Source: Histoplasma ohiense
Lineage: Eukaryota > Ascomycota > Eurotiomycetes > Onygenales > Ajellomycetaceae
NCBI GenBank assembly: GCA_017607445.1
Contig: JAEVHH010000006.1
Location: 1,922,001 to 1,986,000, forward strand
Length of the DNA stretch: 64,000 bases
Direction of reading: 5' to 3'
This document shows positions 1 through 12,459 of the stretch, one piece after another. The position numbers were made by a program, and so were the translations under genes. Below the pieces are notes generated by a model. That model made no database searches. It was not told the DNA's origin and saw only the letters and a list, made by a program, of their open reading frames with translations. Each line of letters starts with the position of its first letter. The first letter of the stretch is position 1.

Positions 1-2992
1 TTGAGGAGCTGCCCGATTTTTTACGGATCGTCAACGGCTTTATCGCGTCCATGTCAGGAATACTGGATTCATGAGGTACCATGCGGATTGTATTTTCCGA
101 TTTCCAGTTCGTGATCTTTGAATTTCCGTATTCTGGAGCCTTTGCTTCGCATTGAATTTTCTCTATAGTCGATGCGCAGTCATTAAATATGGTGTCCTCG
201 GCGATGGATGGTAGAAACGATTCTGAAGTTTGGGAAAGCACTTCCGGACAGGGTTTAGGGATGTTATCGGCTTTAGGTGCAAGTTCATCTCCTATCAGAC
301 GATCAAGATGCGCAATGACCTCAGAAAGATATTGGGAAATGTCATCAGATGTTGCCTGAGCGGAATGTTCAATAAGTCGACGCCGAGTATCGGCTAACTC
401 CCGAATTGTATAAGAATTGAATGAGTCGGCCGGTGGCTCTGGGAGTGGACGCATCTTATATTGGTCTTCAGGGCTGCTCACTTCCTGTGGAGTTGAAACT
501 GAAGTTGGAGGGGATTCAGTCTGTCTTGCAGCTTCAACAGAGGGTGCGCTAGATGAGGTGGAAGTTCGATTGAATGCTTCCTCACAGATTTTTCCAAGTT
601 CCGCCGATACTTTGATTGCCTCATCCCTCCAGTATTGGCCAGCGATGCGTTGTTTTGCAGGATCCTTATTCATTTCATGATCTGGGTTCCTACGTACTCG
701 AATAGGAGGCGGTGGAGTAGGAAGTGCTGGGCTGCTGAATCTATCAGAGGAAATCTTGTCCCTCGTCTCAGTTTCAGGGGGCACCGAAGATTGGGAATGT
801 GTCTGTGTGATATCCGGCTGTTCTGTGGTTTGTCTCCCAATGGAACGTTGGTTGCGGACATGTCTAAAACAAACATTTCTCTTGTAGCTGGCTGAACGAG
901 GGCCAGTAAAGCCATTGCGGCGTCTGGTGGAGCTTGCAATAGAGCTTCGGGACTGAATTGAGGAAATAGAGCCTTTTCTATTCCATCTATTAGCGCCGAT
1001 GGAGGAGCTGGGGGCAAATGAACGGCGATCTTTGGGGAGCTTCTTTTTCAGAGTGAAATGGCTTGGAGAATTGGAAGCCTGAGAAGAGCTATCGCTTCTT
1101 TTACACTTTGGGGAATCTGACGACTGGCGGTGGACAGTTACATTGGCAAACTCTGCTTGAGGATTGGATATGGGCGATCGAGAGGACCTGTAAGGGTCAT
1201 AGCTGGCAATTGTTCGAGCAGATTTAGGTTCTGGATGGGAAGCCTCTCTGAATGTAGATCGACCAGTTGCGATAGACAGTTGCGATAGTCGCCAGGATTG
1301 ACTAGTATTGCGGCTACTTGTGGCTCGCGGTTGGGATTTTGCAGGGCCTCTTGATATGTGGTGGTAGTCACTGGCAGAATATCCGAGAGGGCCTTCGTAG
1401 TTTTCAAGTTGATCATCCCTAAATTTAGCCAGGGCGTGGTAGAACATTTTTTCATGGTTGACCCTGCGAACAATGTGAGTCATCGAGAATCCCTAAAATA
1501 ATTTCAAGGGAGGACTTACTCGTCACTCAGCAATTTGCCAATAAGCTCCTCTACTTTGGCTCCATGCCAGAGGGTCTGAAGGCTTCTCAGAAGTTCCATA
1601 TCGATATCCTGGCGACGGGTGATCTTCTTTCCGCAGTCCTTGTATGATAAAGGTGGTGGAGGCCCCAAGGAAGCCCCCTCTGAAGTCATCAAAATATGGT
1701 GTTTCTCATACTTCTTAAGGAGCGGATGGGACCACATTTCATCGATGCTGATCCTGTCCCGTGGTTGCTTTTGCAATATACGCTGAATCAAATCCATTGC
1801 TTCGACGCTCAGCCAGGGGGGAAAAATATACTCTCCCTTCTTGACAAGGCGGAGTGTGTTAGGTAGATCGCCACCGTCAAAAGGGAGATACCCCGTCAGC
1901 ATGGCAAATAAAATAATCCCGCAACTCCAAATGTCGGCTTTGTCACCCTGGTATCTATGGCCGTATATGATTTCAGGAGAGGCATAATGAGGGCTTCCGC
2001 AGGAAGTATTCAGCCAATGTCCCGCGGGTTGGAGAGCGGCCATCCCAAAGTCTGCAAGTTTGATATTGCAGTTGGTATCGAGGAGAATATTTTCTGGCTT
2101 AAGGTCGCGATGGCAAATATTGAAGCGATGGCAATATGAGAGCGCTGCAATGATTTGTCTGAAAAGGCGAACGGCCTCGATCTCGGGAAGAGGCCCGCTT
2201 TCAGAAACATAGTCAAACAACTCTCCACCTTCAACATACTCGAGAACAAGATATCTGGTGAGGCAAAAGCGGTTTTATCCAGATTAGCCAAAAAGTAGAA
2301 GTGAAACCTTCCAGTATCAATGAAAGAAAGCAAGGGGTGTCATACAGCTCTCCACGGTTTTCCCATACGTCATACAAGTTAATAATATTCGGGTGCTCAA
2401 TCAACTTCATTATCACCACCTCTCGTTCGATCCCAGATGGGATCACCCTTCCGCCAGGAACACGCGTTGTAAGCTCAATATTTTTGTCCATCGCAGCAAT
2501 GCTCTGACTCTGCACCATTGCAGCTGACTTTTTGGAGACAATCTTAATAGCAGCCGTCTGGCCCGTGAGCGCGTGTTTCGCTAGGCGAACACGCCCGGTA
2601 GCACCCTTACCCAGAGTTCTTCCCAGTTGCCATGGCCCAATATGGGTTTTCCGTTTGGATTTCCCGGACGCTGTAGAGGTGGATGATATCGCAGAATTGC
2701 GATTAGAATTGGGCTGTGATTCTGCCACCGTCGATAGGCGTTTGTTTTCAGCAGCAGTAGCACGCGCAGGTTGAGGAGGTACTGTTGGAGGTAGTGCGGC
2801 CGCTGCTGAGTGCACAACGTCATTTGCGCTGGGAACTTCTGAGGATCGGATCGACATTGGATATTTATGTGCCGGGGGAGAGCTCGATGGCTCGTGTGGT
2901 TGTTCTCTTGCTCCTCTTAGAATATTTGCTCTGTTTCTCGCTTCGCGCAGAGGAGGTCGGGAACGGGCCCTGAGGGAGTCGTAGTACATCAT
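1..2992 (-). CDS. NIM1-family (Hsl1/Gin4-type) Ser/Thr protein kinase, 3' part outside window
   Basis: Exons read as 2992-2346, 2254-1520 and 1463 to the left edge, with GT-AG introns 2345-2255 and 1519-1464; splicing restores the continuous stretch ELYLVLEYVEGGELFDY. An N-terminal Ser/Pro/Ala-rich segment of about 115 residues precedes a complete kinase domain: glycine loop GKGATG, lysine motif AAIK, catalytic HRDLKPEN, DFG and the SPE form of APE. After the kinase come a conserved helical segment (NHEKMFYHALAKFRDD) and a long Ser-rich tail that stays open to base 1. This architecture is that of the septin-associated morphogenesis-checkpoint kinases Hsl1, Gin4 and Kcc4 (Cdr1/Cdr2 in fission yeast), which act at the cell cortex on Wee1/septins. 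Which of these names fits cannot be decided without the C-terminus. The start at 2992 directly abuts a 37-bp tandem duplication; an internal Met at the MSIRSS position is an alternative start. Confidence 0.93.
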
Positions 2993-3075
2993 TCGAATAT
3001 AGGATGGTAAATAAAGGGACCACCCTCATTCGAATATAGGATGGTAAATAAAGGGGCCACCCTCATTCGAATAAA
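2991..3075. repeat. 37-bp tandem duplication abutting the kinase start codon
   Basis: Two head-to-tail copies of a 37-bp unit, 2991-3027 and 3028-3064, differ at one base (A versus G in the AAAGGG-A/G-CC part). A third truncated copy begins at 3065 and diverges after about 10 bp. The leftmost copy overlaps the kinase ATG complement by two bases, so the duplication lies exactly in the 5' leader or proximal promoter. Confidence 0.9.
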
Positions 3076-4821
3076 GGAGATCAGATAAAAGAGGAAAGCA
3101 AGGAGTGAGAATCTGTCATATGCGAAGCCTCAGAACGTGAGGGCACGGATGGATTCCACCAGGTAAACAGGATGGCTAAGCTATGGTCAGGTTTGTTGTA
3201 GTAGGAGAAAGTTTGGAACAGAAAGTTTCAGCAGCGCGTCTCAGGAACACGACCACAGCCGGGCCAACTTTGTCCATCAATTTTCCAATTGATGGTAGAT
3301 CTATATACCGGTGATGCGATAAGATCATGCAGAGGGGCTATATCGTCCTCGTATCCTCATATTCGATTCGATATAGCAGCAGCCTGAGACGCGGGTGCTA
3401 CTATTCTACTTCTTCCCCTGGCCGGTGAGAGATAAGGTTGAACCTCGGCTCCCCTCCCGTGAAGGCAAAACGCGTGAAAAGGAGCAGATGAGTGCAGATG
3501 AAAGGCAGCAAAAGAGAAAGGACAGCACATGGAATGAGATGAGCCCTCTGGAGTGAAGAGTTCCCGGAGGTGATGTTGTGTTGTTTTGGTTCCCCCGCGA
3601 CGTTAGGAAAAGGCGGCGGCATCGCGCATTGGCCCGGACACGGGTATGAATGTATGTACGCAGAGCGTATACATAGGGATGCACGCATCTCTACCTCACT
3701 AGAGCCATATTGAAGGCAAGATTCTGCACATCCCTTCAAACGGGTACTGAACGATTGCAGCGAAGCCCTCAACGAAAGCAAATGCCCTCTTGTCATCTTG
3801 TCTGCCGATTCTACCAGGGCTGGGCCCTGTCCATTCCACTCCCCATGCCAGTTAGGAGCACATTGGTTTTGATACGCAAAACCGAACAGAGGGAAGGAGA
3901 AGCAAATTGCGGAAGTTTACCTCACCAAGGCATCGGGTAATTGTGGCGACTTGAAATATATGTTAGACGCCATACCCAGGGATGGATATCACGGCTATAC
4001 ATGCAATCCATATGTGTAACTGAAAATATACCCTTCTAAGACGGACAGAAACAGACAGCAAAAACATATAAATCGAGAAAATATGTTCCTTCAGAGGTCA
4101 AGCAGGCTAGGGTTTCAAGAGACAGTTGAGTGATAAGTCAAAGCAGAAGCAATGTTTCCATCACATTAACAGAGAGGTGGACCTCTATGCTTATTTTCAT
4201 AGAAACGGCACTAGTAGAAGGAAGAAAACAATGGGAATCATAAACCGGAAACCAAGAGCGCTTCTCCAGAAAGATTCATACTCTATTCCATGATAAGAGA
4301 TAAGATCAATGCACCGCAGTGAAGAGCGACAAGAAATGCTGTATATAGGGTAGAACTATATACATATAAATATATATTCATGAGGTAATGCAACAACGGA
4401 AACAAAACGAATAGTCTGATATGGCGGTTGTTGCTGTGAGAGTCCAAGAACGAAAAGAGCAATCGTCGTTGAAATAAGACTGTGGGTGCCAAGCGAGGCA
4501 AGTGATGAGTGATGATCCCTGCATAATGAATGATTTATGATTGCTTTTGTCGTTAGTGGAAACCACGAACAATGGGAAATAAATGTATGTATAATAAATA
4601 TCTCAATACAAGTCGCAAGCAGCTGTCATGCAATATATTAGGGTGGCATCCCACGGGTCCTTGGTACTTTATATTTGGGGGATGGAAAGGAAAGAAGAAA
4701 TGCTACCAAATTAGAAATATAAAAAAAGTACAGAATAAAGTAAACGGAGATAAAGATGTGAGCGAAACTAGAATGGAATAAACATGAAAAAGCTCCAGTC
4801 GTGAACCCTTGATTTTCGGCT
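3076..4821. other. Intergenic, kinase upstream region and phosphatase downstream region
   Basis: No convincing gene. Short open frames near 3401-3796 on the minus strand have no recognisable motif and carry simple biased composition. AT-rich stretches occur at 4000-4400 and 4570-4780. The kinase 5' leader and the phosphatase 3' UTR must both lie here. Confidence 0.5.
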
Positions 4822-7185
4822 TTAAATACCAGACCACTCCTTAGTCTCGGTATTATACTGGACAGTTTGTTTCTGAATCCTCCCATTTTTCAATGCCCCA
4901 TTATGCACGCCCTGTCCGTTCGTCGAGGGTGACCCATTGGTCCGGGAAAGCCGATTCTCACCGGCGATGACAGTGAAATTAGCCATCGAGATCTCAAGGG
5001 GGCTTCTCTTCTTGATATCGGGGATCGCAAAGAATTTAGCATCAGTGCGTGTGTGCGAGAGGGTCAGCTCGAAGTAGCCCCGGTAGTATAACTCGGACCA
5101 CTGCAGCTCTCTATTCTTGTTTATCAACGTTTCCGCCTGCAAGTTACCGATACCAACATGGGATGTGGGCCCGCTACTGGTAACTGCCGTACCGGCAAAT
5201 TCAGCACCAATGGCCCCCTCACCCGTTGCCGGGTCGTATGGATACTCGTCCAGCCATGTGAGGTCAGATACCCAATTGGAATGGCTGTCGCCTGCGATGA
5301 CGATGTTGTTCCCGATGTTGTTCTCGTATAGAGTCCTCAAGGTACGGTTGAGATTGGACCTATAACCGTCCCACGAATCAACGTTCACGCCAAGACCTAT
5401 GGATCCCGACTCATCCACGCGGGAGAAAACTGGAATAAATGGTTAGAATTAAGTTTCGGCTTCCTTTTACCTTCTTGGAGAGGTGGGGGTTGGGGGAAGG
5501 GGGGCAGGGGATATGCGTGTACCAGTTTGACTGCCAATGACTCTCCAGGTGGCCTGCCTCTTAGCAGAGGATTTCAAGCTCTCATAAAACCAATATTCCT
5601 GACGAGGTCCCATCATCGATCGACCGATGTCGTCCGCAATCTTCCTGATATAGCCGCTATTCAGATATAGATCCGTAATGGATCGATCATAGTGGCGTGT
5701 ATCAAGCATGATAAGGTCGAGAAGGTTGCCGATTTTAAAGTTTCGCCAGATCCTGAGGTTGTCGTCCATCGCAACTTGCCTGGAAAAGAGAGGGAAAGGG
5801 AAAATATGTGAATGAAAGGTACTAACTGAGACAGTGAATGTAACGTTTAATGCGGAATCTCCATACCTGATAGGCATCCATTCGAAGTAGGCACGGACCG
5901 CATTCATCTTGCGCTGGTCAACAGAAACTCCCCCATCGACAATGAAGGACCCTTCGATATTACGGAGTAATGAGGATCCATCGCGGTACGTATTATCCGC
6001 AACCTCTGGTCAAGATGTCAGTGAAAAGGATGCCATACCATGGCTGTCATGGAGAATATTAACTAACCATGATCATCCCACACAGGAATCCATGTAAAAG
6101 TCTGGTGACTCAAAAGTAAATCTTCATCCGTTTTATGAGTCGCGTGGCGCTTCCGATATTCGTAAAGAGTGTATATCGTCTTTTGCGGGTAAATTTTGCG
6201 CCCAATACTGGAACCATCACTACAGAACGTTATTAACATATAAAAAGCTCAGAATGATAATCGCGGGTGGATATCCTACCCTCCTAGCTCGTAAATGTAG
6301 TCACTTGTTTTTCAAATATAAAAAGTGGTTAATTATCTGTAACGTAGAGGAATGGAAATCTGCTTTACCCTAGATGGACGACATAGTCAACAGAGTCCTT
6401 GCGAGCTGTATTTCCGTATGCGTTGAAATATCCGTTAACTAACCCAGATAGTTAGCCAGCGTTCATATCCGTTCGGCTGTATATATGTAGTCCTTACCGA
6501 AGTTGCTGCAGGAATATACTGCGAGTGATATATCCGCAACCTCATCGTATTCCGTCGGGGACGTTTTCGCTCTTCCAATAGGGCTAGACTTTTCCGAACC
6601 GCAGACGTTGAACTTGTAGTAATATGTAGTGAATGGCTTCAAATGGGATGCCTCGACCTGATGGTTCGTTGAATCTGGTTCAGCATCGCACCCAGCGTTT
6701 CCAACCAGCGCCATTGAGAGAAGTTTCTCTCTTACCTTGACAGTGAAATCAATATCTGAGCTCGTGTAAACGGTGCCGCGATCAGCAATCTGGTTGAAGC
6801 CCTTGTCCAGGGAGACGTTGTACTCCACGCATACGGGAGCCTTCGACACTGGCGCATTGCTCTCGCTATCCCCATAGATAGGAACAGAGTCGTACAATTG
6901 GCCGCCACCTTCAGATGCAACAGACTCATTAACATTGTCTGACGAAGGCGCGCATCGCGTCCAGAGAATGACAGAGTTGGGATAAGGGTCTCCGGAAGCG
7001 ATGCCGTGCGTGAATTCCAAGTTGTCCACTGAATACTCTACCAGCGGATCCGAGCGCTTCAGCACCTTAGGAATTGAGATGCCGAGGGCGGGGTGATTGT
7101 GAGACGGGCTGCGATAGTTCAAGTTCCCGGCAAAGGAAGCAAGGGATGTACTCGCGAGCGCGAGGAGAATAGTGGATTGAAGCAT
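4822..7185 (-). CDS. Secreted PhoD-like alkaline phosphatase / phosphodiesterase
   Basis: Seven exons close in frame to 645 residues: 7185-6498, 6438-6369, 6303-6280 (24 bp), 6219-6068, 6005-5867, 5779-5523, 5429-4822. The protein starts with a signal peptide (MLQSTILLALASTSLASFAG). PhoD landmarks are visible in order: an N-terminal PhoD_N-like beta domain with FTHGIASGDP and SVILWTR, then VHLGDYIYE, VWDDHEVADNTYRDGSS, MLDTRHYDRS, and IVIAGDSHSNWVSDL, which supply the expected Asp, Asn and His metal ligands. PhoD enzymes hydrolyse phosphomonoesters or diesters outside the cell using Fe/Ca. A role in extracellular phosphate scavenging is likely from the family but substrate is unknown. No GPI-type hydrophobic tail is seen at the C-terminus. 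The upstream neighbour is the P450 on the same strand, 793 bp away, with no sign of shared function. Confidence 0.93.
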
Positions 7186-7978
7186 GGCGATAGCTCAACG
7201 TGCTGCCCTGATAAACGTGGAGACCGTTTGCTTGCAGCAAAAGAGCTACCCGAAAACGTGAAATCTCGATTCTTTAATAGTAATGCGTCGTTTTGGCATG
7301 TGGCAACCTCTTTGGAGCGACTCATCCATTCCCGATGCAATTCGGTGCCAAAACATCCGGGATATCTTTCGTCGACTTCTTCGGCCAACATTCTCGCCAT
7401 TTCCCACATTCTTACTATCCTTCTCCTTGATCAAACATAGTGAAAAGTCATGTAATAATTCTAGGGCCACGATTAGACAAAACGTCTTGCGCTGCGGACG
7501 GGTTTTTGGAGACATTGGTTCATAATAAACAGCAAGATCTGAGTTCCAACTCTCCGACTTGATGGCTCCAGGATTCCAGTTCGACTCCTATCTTGTACAC
7601 CACGGGAATACTCATCTCGACGCATGACGGATATAGGCCGGCGAAACAACCAGAGAATACCTGAGAGGAAACTTTTGATCAAAAAACTGCCCCTGACTAT
7701 GCCGAGTACGCCGGCGCGAGTCTCCTGCTGATCTGCCCTAGGTGGGCGCTTGCCCGCATCGCTGTGGATCATCCAATTCTTTTGAGTTTAAAGCATCATC
7801 CGCCCCAAGGTTGGCTTTCGATAGGCAATTATACAGCTTTCCTCTTTCCATATCTTGCTCGTTTGTGCTTCAAGTAGCTATCAAATAATACTTTTGCAGA
7901 ATTCTCCATTTTCAAAATAGTTATTGCAGAGTTTAACAGGAGCATTTACATTATTTATTAATTATATCTGCAGGTCAA
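7186..7978. other. Intergenic between phosphatase start and P450 stop
   Basis: About 790 bp. Overlapping short open frames at 7246-7772 on both strands have no domain signature and look like chance. The segment 7840-7975 is AT-rich and probably holds the P450 3' UTR. Confidence 0.4.
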
Positions 7979-9676
7979 CTAGTAAAAGGCCGCCTTGCTG
8001 GAAACTGAGATATCCACATGCCCTCTTTGCTTCTCTCTAGGGACAATTTTCACATGGATTCTATCCTTGGGCGTGGGTATGCTTGTTGTCATGGTCATTT
8101 CTCTTCGCGGTTCAAACCACTTACCATCCTTGGTTACGGGTTCCAGATCAAAACGGAGCAAAAGGAGAATTACAAATGACAGGACCTCCGCGGTGACAAA
8201 ATGGCGCCCAGGACAGAGGATTGACCCACCGCCAAAGGGACGGAACGCCGCTGGGATTTTGCGTTTTTCACCAGGCTGGGATACGAATCGGCGGTGGTCG
8301 AAGTTACCCAATGTCGGTCCCCATATCGATTGGTCTGTGTTTTGGACTACAGAAGTAGTCATGACAGTGGCACCTTTCTTCAGGAGGTATTTGTTGTCGA
8401 ATATGATATCCTCCATTACCACTCTAGTAGAGACGGCAATGTGCACATAACGCAGAGTCTCCTGCCATGTCGAGAAAAGAATAGGGCATGAAGACTTGAT
8501 TTTGGCTAGGTCGAGAATCTGGGCATCGATGTCGTCGAGTTCAACAAGCTGCTCTGCCTCAGCTCGGCACTCATTGAGGACAATGGGGTCGGAGTAAACA
8601 TGGTAGACCATCCAGAACGCGCTCGCCAAGCTGTTGGTTAGAGACGCAATCATCTGGCCAATCTCAGTGGCTGCGATATCTCTGCCTCGTAGACCGTGAC
8701 TTGTGTTATGCTCGTAGCGGCACTGGGCGAGGAGCGAGCCCTGCTGGTGGCCCTTATCGGCGAAGTATTTCTCGAAAGCGGGAATGAGAAGGTGTTCTCG
8801 CGCATGGAGGCTTTTGCGTGCTAGTAAACTTGGCCATATGTTGATCATCAGAGGCAAGATGCCGGGCTCAAAAGTGCTGTCGGCAATATTAGTGAGACCT
8901 CCAACTCAGAAGTAGGCCGATGCTATTTCAAGGGACTCGAACTTACTACCATGCTTCCTCGAGTGCGGGATCACGAAAAGGGTTTTTCGGCCCATATATG
9001 GATTCCGTTATGGCCTTAAAAGCCTCTCCACGAACCCAGGAATACAGGTCGACCGTTGTTGGGCCGCTTTTACTCAGGATTTCCAGAGATTCTGAGAGGC
9101 CCCGAGCTGCCGTACTACTGATCGCATTGAGTCCAGGGCCCGGAGCCAGGCCTGGATGAATCGATGGTACGAAGGTTGATAGGTAAGAATCATTGTCGAG
9201 CATTTTGTCCGAACCTATGATAGCATTTCCCTCTGGGCCAACTCCCATCACGACATCGGCTGCCTGGGCCTCGATGGGGCAAAATGAAATCGTTTTGATC
9301 AACCGCTGTAGCTGCGGGATAAGAGCTGGGGAGTTTATAATGTAGATGCGCTGTCCTGGTAGGCGTAGGGTATATATTGGAAGATTGTATTTGTCCCTGC
9401 AAGCCGGAAAATTTAGTAAGCTTCATAAAAAGTCCATAATCCCTAGATTGCAATGTAGGGTGTTCCACACCCAGTGAACACGTCCAAGGTAGCTAACCTG
9501 AGTTTTACGAGAAATTTTTGCATACCCATAATAAAGCCCACCGCCGGACTTAAAAATGGTATTTGGGTTGCGATTACAGGGGGCTCTTTCGCGTCTTGGG
9601 TGAGGTGAAGCAACGCGGAAAGGAAAACATAGGTCGCGGGCACGAGGCCGAGGGCGATCACCAACGGAGAAGTCAT
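7979..9676 (-). CDS. Cytochrome P450, CYP7/CYP8-like class
   Basis: Three exons, 9676-9498, 9396-8947 and 8876-7979, give 508 residues. The N-terminus is a membrane anchor (SPLVIALGLVPATYVFLSALL). The ExxR motif is ETLR, and the heme-binding loop is FRPFGGGSILCPGRHF with Cys431 as the axial ligand. The I-helix reads LTNSLASAFWMVYHV and lacks the usual acid-Thr pair; an asparagine and FW at these places recall the CYP7/CYP8 (sterol 7-alpha-hydroxylase, prostacyclin synthase) branch that is common in fungi as uncharacterised enzymes. It is an ER-bound heme enzyme; substrate cannot be told from sequence. No polyketide synthase, peptide synthetase or terpene gene is next to it, so there is no evidence for a biosynthetic cluster. 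GTAAGT donors and reading-frame closure support the model. Confidence 0.92.
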
Positions 9677-10134
9677 CGTGAAGCATCAATTCCAGCCTCT
9701 GTCAACACCAATCCAGGCCATTCTGGAAGTTGTGATATGCCCCAACGGGGGTCTCAACGCTTTAAATAGTTGGCCGAACCACGAATATATATCGGCTGGG
9801 TTATTCTGCTCGACCCAGTCAATCCTTGAACGGGAGTCGCTAGTATCATTCCAATTCCAGAGGTCGGAGACAATCAGACGGCGTAATTCGCCAAAAATCC
9901 ACTTTGTCCGAGGTGTGCCCTGCCAGCTGAGGAGGAGGTGGTGTGCACTAACTACATATAACCATATCAATCGCTGAAAATACGAAAACGGAAATGCCGG
10001 GGAAGAGCAAATTTGAGCGAACGCAAAGACAATGTCGTGTTTGATGTAGATTTGCATTGTGGGGAAACTGGTTGATTGAGATGTGGTTTCAGCAGATCAA
10101 TCGCCTCCGAAAGAGAACTCGCCAAAATGTAACA

Positions 10135-10209
10135 TATCCCTTCGTGTGGAACGTAACACCAGATCTGTATATCCAATATGGAATCACTTTCGGGTATCCC
10201 TTCGTGTGG
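10135..10209. repeat. 15-bp direct repeat spaced exactly 60 bp
   Basis: TATCCCTTCGTGTGG occurs at 10135-10149 and again at 10195-10209. It lies about 460-530 bp upstream of the P450 start. It could be a paired regulator site or chance remnant of a duplication; the sequences between and around the copies are not similar. Confidence 0.7.
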
Positions 10210-11164
10210 GACAGAGGCAACAATTAGCGTATTAAATACATGAAAACTACTGGATTATATGGGATATAAGCTGTATTAGTGTGTTTTGATGTAATTTATG
10301 TAATCTATTTGATCTAGTTAGCTCTGATTAATATCACGAGAATGGAACTCGTTCGGAGTATGCATAGACATTGATGGAACTGACAGTGTTCTGAATATCA
10401 AACTCTGAGATATAGAGAGAGAATAGGGTGTATGAATTCTGTGGATCAATATCGGTTGCCTAATGGGTGAGATTTGTGAGATTTGTGAATGCCCTTGGCA
10501 CTTTTCCGTCTTCGATCACCATACCTTGGCCAGCCAGGTTCTCACTCCATGGAGTGTCAGCCGCTGTTGGAATCCGCTGATGTTGCCTTCATTATTCAAT
10601 GAATGAATGCGAGTGATTTTGCAAAGCCCTATCCAGCTGGATTCCTGCTTCAACGGGCGTCGTGAGCATAAATAACCAGGATGTTTCCAGCCTCAACCCG
10701 CCAAGTAATCGCAATGCAACCCACACAAAAAACGGCCACTGACTGGGTTCTTGATGCCCCAGTCACACCAAGTCATCTACTCTGGGGCAGTCTGCAAATG
10801 CACTTCTAAATCTCAGAGACGAATGAGCAGTTAATTCCACAATATTTTAACTGAGAGAGCAATGTCTCAGACTTCCATTATCGAGAGTGCAGAGTCTAAG
10901 TCTTAAGAGCACTGCAGATAAAAGATAAAATGGAACGCTGCAGTTTGTGCAGATGGTGAAATGAATATATATTGAGCGAGCAAGCAGTGGGCCAGCTAGG
11001 ATAGAAACCTCTACTTTCATGAAAGATGATGAATTCAGTGAGTATCAAGCAGTTACGCACCTAGCTAACTAGTGTTGCTAGATATTATCGTTAGATATCA
11101 TCGCTACATATCTTTGCGAGAAATCACTGATGAATATTGTTAGATATATATCATCAACAGATAC

Positions 11165-11261
11165 TAAGTAAGATTCCTTGGTAAAAATTCGAGCCCCGTT
11201 CGGCTATTTGAACCCGATGTCTACTAATACGTTGAATACCTCTTCAACGAGATCTTACTTA
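11165..11261. repeat. 10-bp inverted repeat enclosing a second small hairpin
   Basis: TAAGTAAGAT at 11165-11174 is the exact reverse complement of ATCTTACTTA at 11252-11261. Inside it, GTTGAA and TTCAAC (11231-11248) can form a second 6-bp stem with a 6-base loop. The interior does not fold as a tRNA. Function is unknown. Confidence 0.6.
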
Positions 11262-11710
11262 CGCATGATTTATTTCAACATGCCCAGGGGCAGCCTGGAT
11301 GGTCGGAAAACCAATCGAAGTGAGTTACTATTGGGAATCTAGTAGTTATGTATATCCAAGCCAAATATACTGGTATGTTTGGATTAGGCACTTTTCAGGA
11401 CCCGACTATTGCAGTTTTCCAGTAGTTGTTAGTGTCGAAATTATCCGATTCATTCTAGGGATGCCAGATATGAAACTGTCAAATTGTACCTGTACAGTCT
11501 GACTATGTATTTGAAAGAAATGAAGAAAATAAAGCACAAAAAGAATCGCTCATGATTAACAGAGGGAAACGTATGCAAGATTGAGAAAGAAAGAGACAGA
11601 ATAATAAATCCGAGCAGGGAAATACCAAGGCCGGGCGGGAATTATGGGGAGGGGTTGGATGTTGAATACAATCAGAACTTCCTCTTAAGGCATTCTTATG
11701 CATCGTAGCA

Positions 11711-12427
11711 TTATGCGAATCGAACCACATATGGACAGGCTTTCAAACTTCCTTGGGCTGAGACCTTGCCTTCCCGAACCACAGTGCTTGGATTTGGCGC
11801 GTGAAGCATGCGGTCACCAGAGTTACTACAGAACGATAAAATGTCAGATGTGAAAGACAAACCCGAGGACATGCGATTGCGGACGGAGAAATTGCTAGCA
11901 ATTGACACCTACATCATCAATCCCATGTGGGAGATATTTTGATTCTTGCAGCTGCAGCTAGTTCCGAAAAAGACCGCGTCACCAGCACGACGTTTCGAGA
12001 AGGGTACTTTCCTGGAAAAGGGAAAATAAAAGGTATTAGCATTCTCGAGATCTCGACGGGAAGCGAATGTGAAAGCCTAGGATGGGGTTTTGCATACTTG
12101 AATTTGCCTAGCCTGCTGCTCGAAGCGCAGTACATGGAATATGTCACGCGTAGACCCTCCTTGAAGAGATTTCGTTTCGTGGCTTTGCAAACAGCATAGG
12201 CGACAAGTCCGGAGCAGTCATAGCCTCCTTTGGTAGGGCCTTTGCATGAGCCGCCACCCCAGACGTACTTCGTGCCCTTCTCTTTCATGGCTATATCAAG
12301 AACTTTCTGTCCAACAGTCTTTTTAGGTTTTGGCTTAGGCTTTGGCTTAGGCTTGGGCTTAGGCTTGGGCTCAGTGGGTTTATCATTTTCTATACAGCAC
12401 TGAACATCTTTCCCTGCAGGACAAGTC

Positions 12428-12459
<32 letters not shown>

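Larger units (their letters stand above)
9677..11710. other. Intergenic, AT-rich, with short repeats
   Basis: About 2 kb between the P450 start and the NlpC/P60 stop. A minus-strand open frame at 9686-10057 (123 codons) has no recognisable domain and probably is leader sequence. The stretch contains a 15-bp direct repeat at 60-bp spacing (10135, 10195) and a 10-bp inverted repeat (11165-11261). No gene is supported. Confidence 0.45.

Noticed and set aside
9686..10057. 123-codon minus-strand frame upstream of the P450
   Set aside because: No domain, no good start context, and the P450 model is complete without it.
11190..11215. Possible tRNA T-arm (TTCGAGCC / GGTTCAAAT-like words on either strand)
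   Set aside because: No matching acceptor, D or anticodon stems could be drawn around it.
11711..11730. GGTTCGATTC box-B-like word on the minus strand
   Set aside because: It lies in the last codons of the NlpC/P60 gene and no tRNA fold surrounds it.
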